A stretch of 9,162 nucleotides of DNA from Lysobacterales bacterium (GTDB lineage: Bacteria; Pseudomonadota; Gammaproteobacteria; Xanthomonadales; SZUA-36): the NCBI GenBank assembly GCA_029287515.1, contig JARFQZ010000284.1, positions 1 to 9,162 on the forward strand, written 5' to 3'. The notes under the pieces were generated by a model that saw only the letters and a list, made by a program, of their open reading frames with translations, was not told where the DNA came from and did not search any database. Shown in pieces: positions 5,989 to 9,162 of this stretch; the stretch's first letter is position 1, and each line of letters begins with the position of its first letter. Position numbers and translations under genes: made by a program.

Positions 5989-6882
5989 ATGAACAAGCTC
6001 TTCTTCCTGCTTTCGATTACCCTGATGACCATGACTTTGGGTGCATGTAGCCCAAAACCACCCCATGGCTACACCGGATACCTCTACTTTGCCCAGGGAA
6101 ACTACCTGACGCGTTTCAGCCTGCGCGACGGAAGCCTGTCGGTAACCGCCAATTTCGGTGATATGTCGATTCGGGAAATCAGTGCATTCGGTGAAAACCG
6201 GCTGTTCCTGGCCGGAACCGCTGCGATCAACCGCAGGACCGTTCCGAGGATTTCCTGGATTGACCTGGAGACGGGAGAGAAAGTAGCCCAGTACTCGGGT
6301 ATTCTCGCCCGGTATATGGCCAACGCCAAAATCGTTATTTATGACGACGGTATCAAGCTGTACGCCGTGCCGCAGGGGGGCGGCGGTGCACCCGACGAGA
6401 TCATCTACGCACACGGGTTGAACCGGATTACGACGGTTCTGGAGGTATCGGACGATACGCTGCTGTTTGAAACCGGCGAACCCGGAAAGCGCGTCATCCG
6501 AGCCTGGGATGCTGTTACGGGCCAACAGCGGTTGCTGGATGAATTGACCGCCACCTGCGAACTGGTTGGCGCGGTGTGGCTGAAATCTCTCCGGCAACTG
6601 GCTTGCCGCAAACGCGGTAGCGCCATTGAAGCAAGCGAATACGTGCTGGTGAACCTCGGCGGCCAGGTCGTCGACAGGCTTGCCCTGCCCGAAGGAGGGC
6701 GGTTTACGGCGCTGACATATATCCCCGGCCAGAGCGCCCTGGTCCTGAAAGAAAACTGGATTGGCGCTATCGGCGGCCAGGAAAAATCAGCGGTCTGGAT
6801 TCACGATGTCAGGACAGGCGAGAACACCCGCCTGTCGAAACACCTGAACCTGGGGAGTTCGGTGATTTTCACGAAGATCTGA
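5989..6882 (+). CDS. Putative lipoprotein with beta-propeller-like repeats, function unknown
   Basis: The 297-aa product starts with a textbook lipoprotein signal: MNK, a hydrophobic stretch to about residue 17, then the lipobox LGAC with the lipidated Cys at 20. Ser follows the Cys, so by the +2 rule the mature protein should go to the outer membrane. The reading frame is open upstream to a GTG at 5923, but only the ATG at 5989 places the signal peptide at the N-terminus, so I chose it. The mature part has recurring strand-like units ending in a turn such as RISWIDLETGE, VIRAWDAVTGQ and VWIHDVRTGE, which is how WD/PQQ-type beta-propellers look. I do not recognise a named family or catalytic motif. 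There is no Shine-Dalgarno; the bases just before the ATG are CCTCCT, its complement. It may serve as a scaffold or binding protein in the envelope. Confidence 0.75.
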   Translation: MNKLFFLLSITLMTMTLGACSPKPPHGYTGYLYFAQGNYLTRFSLRDGSLSVTANFGDMSIREISAFGENRLFLAGTAAINRRTVPRISWIDLETGEKVAQYSGILARYMANAKIVIYDDGIKLYAVPQGGGGAPDEIIYAHGLNRITTVLEVSDDTLLFETGEPGKRVIRAWDAVTGQQRLLDELTATCELVGAVWLKSLRQLACRKRGSAIEASEYVLVNLGGQVVDRLALPEGGRFTALTYIPGQSALVLKENWIGAIGGQEKSAVWIHDVRTGENTRLSKHLNLGSSVIFTKI

Positions 6883-6892
6883 CCCCCTTTTT

Positions 6893-9145
6893 CTAGGATT
6901 CGGCGGCCACTCCCATGCAGGTCTTGCGCATCGGCTGCCAGATTTGTGGCGCCGGATTTTCGTGACAGATCAGCTGCAGTGTCTCGGCTCGCTCCACTTC
7001 CAGCAGCTGGGCCATCCTGAATTGAAGGGCCTGGAAATCCGGATGGGGGCGCATGGCTTCATAAACCGGTTCATTGAAACTGGCTTTTTCCCGGAAACCC
7101 TTTTCAATGGCGAGACCCAGGTATTCAACCACGCCATCGATATCCCCCTGCATCGCCCTCGCCATGGCTTCGGCTGCATGGTCGTAATTACTGGCAAAGT
7201 CGGCAGCGACTTTCTTCACGTAATCTGCCTGGTGCAAATTCACCAGCTTCTGTGCACCCTGTTCATCGCCTGCCCGGCGCAGGGTATAGGCGTAACGCAA
7301 CATGGATCTCGTCGTCAAATCCCTCGAACTAAGCATGATCCGGCCTTCGGGCACCTGCTGCATCACCTGGTCGTAATATCCAACAGCCTCTTCAAATTTA
7401 GCATTCCTGTAAAGAACATCTGCATAGCTCAGGATCATGGGCGTGCTCAACGGATCATTCTCGAGATCAGAACGTGCGCCATGGAGCGCCGATTCCAGTT
7501 CACCCTGACCGATATCTACGAAAAAGTGGCCTCGATCGGACACTCGCCGGGCTTCATCGAATTCACCGATTGCTGCGAATGCGTACATCAGTGACTGGTT
7601 GGAAAACTCATCTGCCGGGTCTTCGGCATAGGCCCGCAACAACCAATCAACTCCCAGTGAGATATCTGCGGCAGAAAAAACTTCGATGACGCCGCTCGAG
7701 GTGTAACCGGCCCAGGGGTTCTGGTCGATGATACTCTTTGCCATTCGGCGGGCTGCAGGCATGTCGGATCCCGACAGAAGACCGGCGTGATTCATTCGCC
7801 CTACGACTGAAAGCGGGTCAACTTCCACGATCCGGCGAGACATGTCATAAGTGCTCTCCCACTCGCCCAGGGATTGGGCTGTGAGCATGTACCAGGTCAT
7901 GGCGTCGACATAAACCGGGTTGAGTTCCAGGGCAAGCGTCAATTCCTGCATGGCCAGGTCCAGGTCGGGTGCATTCATTGCCAGCAGGCCCAATGCGCCA
8001 TGCGCTTCCGCCAGGTTCGGGTTAAGCTCAATCGCCCGGTTTGCGTGCGGTTGCGACCGGCTGACCATTTCCTCGGTCGTGTAGTCCCCGTAGGTCGACG
8101 GACTGGCCAGCAGCAGGCTGTGTGCAATGCTGAGCCACGCGTGGGCAGGTGCATAATCAGGATCAAGGCGTACCGACCGCTCGAGATGGTCCCTGGCGGC
8201 AAAGATATTACGCCGACCCCGCTGGTTGACGAGGTGCCTGCCCTGCAGAAAGGCCTCGTAAGCCGCCGTATTTGCCGACTCGGCAACTCTTGGTATGGCC
8301 TGTTCATCACCACCCAGGGCCAGCTCCACGCGCATTGCCTCGCCGATTGCCGCCGAAATTTCGTCCTGGATGGCGAAAATGTCGTCGATTTCCCGGTCGT
8401 AGGTCTCCGACCACAGGTGATAACCGCTTTCCGCCTCGATCAGCTGCGCGGTGATACGCACCTTGTTGCCTGCCTTGCGGACTGAACCTTCAAGCACGTG
8501 ACGAACCTTCAGTAAGCGGGCGATCTCACCAACGTCCCGGTTCTGTCCCTTGAACTGGAAGGACGAGGTGCGCGCCGCAACCTGCACGCCAGGGTACTTG
8601 GCAAGCACGTTGAGCAGTTCTTCGGAAATGCCGTCCGAAAAATATTCCTGGTCTTCATCACTGGACATGTTGACGAAGGGCAGAACGGCAATGGATTTCT
8701 CCGGTATTTCAGCCGCAGAAGAGGGCTTGCTTTCGGCCTGAGATTCAGGCTCACCACTAACAGATTCTCCACTGGCCACTTCGGGGCCGGGAGCGGCGCC
8801 CGTCGAAGAAACCTTGTCCCACACGAAGTAACCCAACGCCAACGCCAGGATGACGATGATCGCGCGGTCCAGTTTGCGGCCTGTCTTTGGCGTGATGGAT
8901 TGGCTGCGATCGACATCTTTTTCTTTCTTCAGGCCTTCAGGCGTCATTTCGAAAGCCCAGGCAAACACCAGCGCGATAGGCAAGCCCCCAGCCAGAACCA
9001 GCATGATGGTCTGCATGGCCCAGTCCGGCGCCGGGATATTGTCAATAACAATGTCCGCCAATTGCAGGACCAGCCACGCGGTGACTGTGTAGGCAATGCC
9101 TACCCTTACTACGTTCCTTCGTTTGAGTTCTTCAAAAAAGGACAA
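6893..9145 (-). CDS. Inner-membrane TolB-like (FlgO-type) / TPR repeat protein
   Basis: This 750-aa protein has a positively charged N-terminus (ELKRRN) and three predicted membrane helices at about 13-34, 44-65 and 93-109. A Ser/Glu/Pro-rich linker (about 114-146) follows, then a TolB-like N-terminal-type domain (150-275; KSIAVLPFVNMS, YFSDGISEELLN, VRHVLEGSVRK, YDREIDDIFAIQDEI). Alpha-helical TPR repeats run from about 295 to 720, for example residues 326-339, 371-391 and 404-419. The positive-inside rule puts the TolB-like and TPR parts in the periplasm. Similar proteins are often annotated as adenylate-cyclase-like or TPR proteins, but I see no cyclase, kinase or DNA-binding domain here. 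The start is a TTG at 9145-9143 with GGGG 7 bases upstream. MSFFEELKRRN is where family members normally begin, and the next Met is residue 43, inside the membrane region. It ends 10 bp from the lipoprotein stop. It probably acts as a protein-interaction platform in the envelope; its partner is unknown. Confidence 0.85.
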   Translation of the reverse strand: MSFFEELKRRNVVRVGIAYTVTAWLVLQLADIVIDNIPAPDWAMQTIMLVLAGGLPIALVFAWAFEMTPEGLKKEKDVDRSQSITPKTGRKLDRAIIVILALALGYFVWDKVSSTGAAPGPEVASGESVSGEPESQAESKPSSAAEIPEKSIAVLPFVNMSSDEDQEYFSDGISEELLNVLAKYPGVQVAARTSSFQFKGQNRDVGEIARLLKVRHVLEGSVRKAGNKVRITAQLIEAESGYHLWSETYDREIDDIFAIQDEISAAIGEAMRVELALGGDEQAIPRVAESANTAAYEAFLQGRHLVNQRGRRNIFAARDHLERSVRLDPDYAPAHAWLSIAHSLLLASPSTYGDYTTEEMVSRSQPHANRAIELNPNLAEAHGALGLLAMNAPDLDLAMQELTLALELNPVYVDAMTWYMLTAQSLGEWESTYDMSRRIVEVDPLSVVGRMNHAGLLSGSDMPAARRMAKSIIDQNPWAGYTSSGVIEVFSAADISLGVDWLLRAYAEDPADEFSNQSLMYAFAAIGEFDEARRVSDRGHFFVDIGQGELESALHGARSDLENDPLSTPMILSYADVLYRNAKFEEAVGYYDQVMQQVPEGRIMLSSRDLTTRSMLRYAYTLRRAGDEQGAQKLVNLHQADYVKKVAADFASNYDHAAEAMARAMQGDIDGVVEYLGLAIEKGFREKASFNEPVYEAMRPHPDFQALQFRMAQLLEVERAETLQLICHENPAPQIWQPMRKTCMGVAAES

Positions 9146-9162
9146 GGCGTTTCCCCGTTTTG

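Noticed and set aside
5953..6597. 214-codon minus-strand frame opposite the lipoprotein gene
   Set aside because: The plus-strand frame has a signal peptide and lipobox and a start at the right place. The minus frame has neither motif nor sensible start.
6852..6892. GGGG...CCCCC followed by TTTTT after the lipoprotein stop as a terminator
   Set aside because: The stem is only 4 bp with a 27-base loop. The inner GTGA/TCAC pairing is short and not contiguous with it. The C5T5 run is suggestive but the hairpin is too weak.
6944..7594. 216-codon plus-strand frame, and another at 7874-8485, opposite the TPR gene
   Set aside because: Both are antisense to a continuous 750-residue protein with membrane, TolB-like and TPR segments, so they are shadow frames.
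1..9162. A defence island, secretion, CRISPR or mobile-element system
   Set aside because: There is no integrase, transposase, toxin-antitoxin pair, nuclease/helicase module or spaced repeat array. Genes are ordinary chromosomal types on alternating strands.

Overview
The window is about 9.2 kb of moderately GC-rich, tightly packed bacterial DNA. It carries seven protein genes and no RNA genes, insertion sequences, phage genes or CRISPR arrays. The gene content suggests a chromosomal region of a free-living gammaproteobacterium. The clues are a GTP-type PEP carboxykinase and a membrane-anchored TolB-like/TPR protein whose N-terminus (MSFFEELKRRN) is typical of marine and soil gammaproteobacteria such as Woeseia-like lineages. 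This placement is inferred from protein character, not from a marker gene. All genes look intact, and no gene-free stretch is longer than about 110 bases.

Layout, left to right: (1) pckG, GTP-dependent PEP carboxykinase, minus strand (33-1880), with a good sigma70-like promoter upstream. (2) A two-gene minus-strand operon (1990-3530): an ABC ATPase of the soluble ModF/YlmA type, followed through a TGATG stop/start overlap by a SMUG1-type uracil-DNA glycosylase. (3) A divergent plus-strand gene (3608-4558) for a DapA/NAL-fold lyase or deaminase. Its signature sequences resemble 1-pyrroline-4-hydroxy-2-carboxylate deaminases of hydroxyproline catabolism rather than true DHDPS. The 77-bp gap between the two divergent units holds a 7-bp inverted repeat that overlaps a plausible promoter. 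(4) A convergent minus-strand PaaK/CapK-type adenylate-forming enzyme (4609-5922). (5) Divergent from it, a plus-strand secreted lipoprotein with beta-propeller-like spacing (5989-6882), not recognised as a named family. (6) Convergent with that, ending 10 bp away, a large minus-strand inner-membrane protein with a TolB-like (FlgO-type) domain and TPR repeats (6893-9145). It starts at a TTG codon 17 bp from the window edge.

The genes alternate strand and do not form one pathway. The only clear co-expression unit is ABC ATPase plus SMUG1. pckG serves gluconeogenesis/anaplerosis, the DapA-like enzyme probably amino-acid catabolism, SMUG1 base-excision repair, and the last two genes the cell envelope. 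I see no convincing new multi-gene system. The points most worth a second look are the translationally coupled ABC ATPase/uracil glycosylase pair, the operator-like repeat beside the DapA-family gene, the isolated hydroxyproline-type enzyme, and the unassigned lipoprotein.
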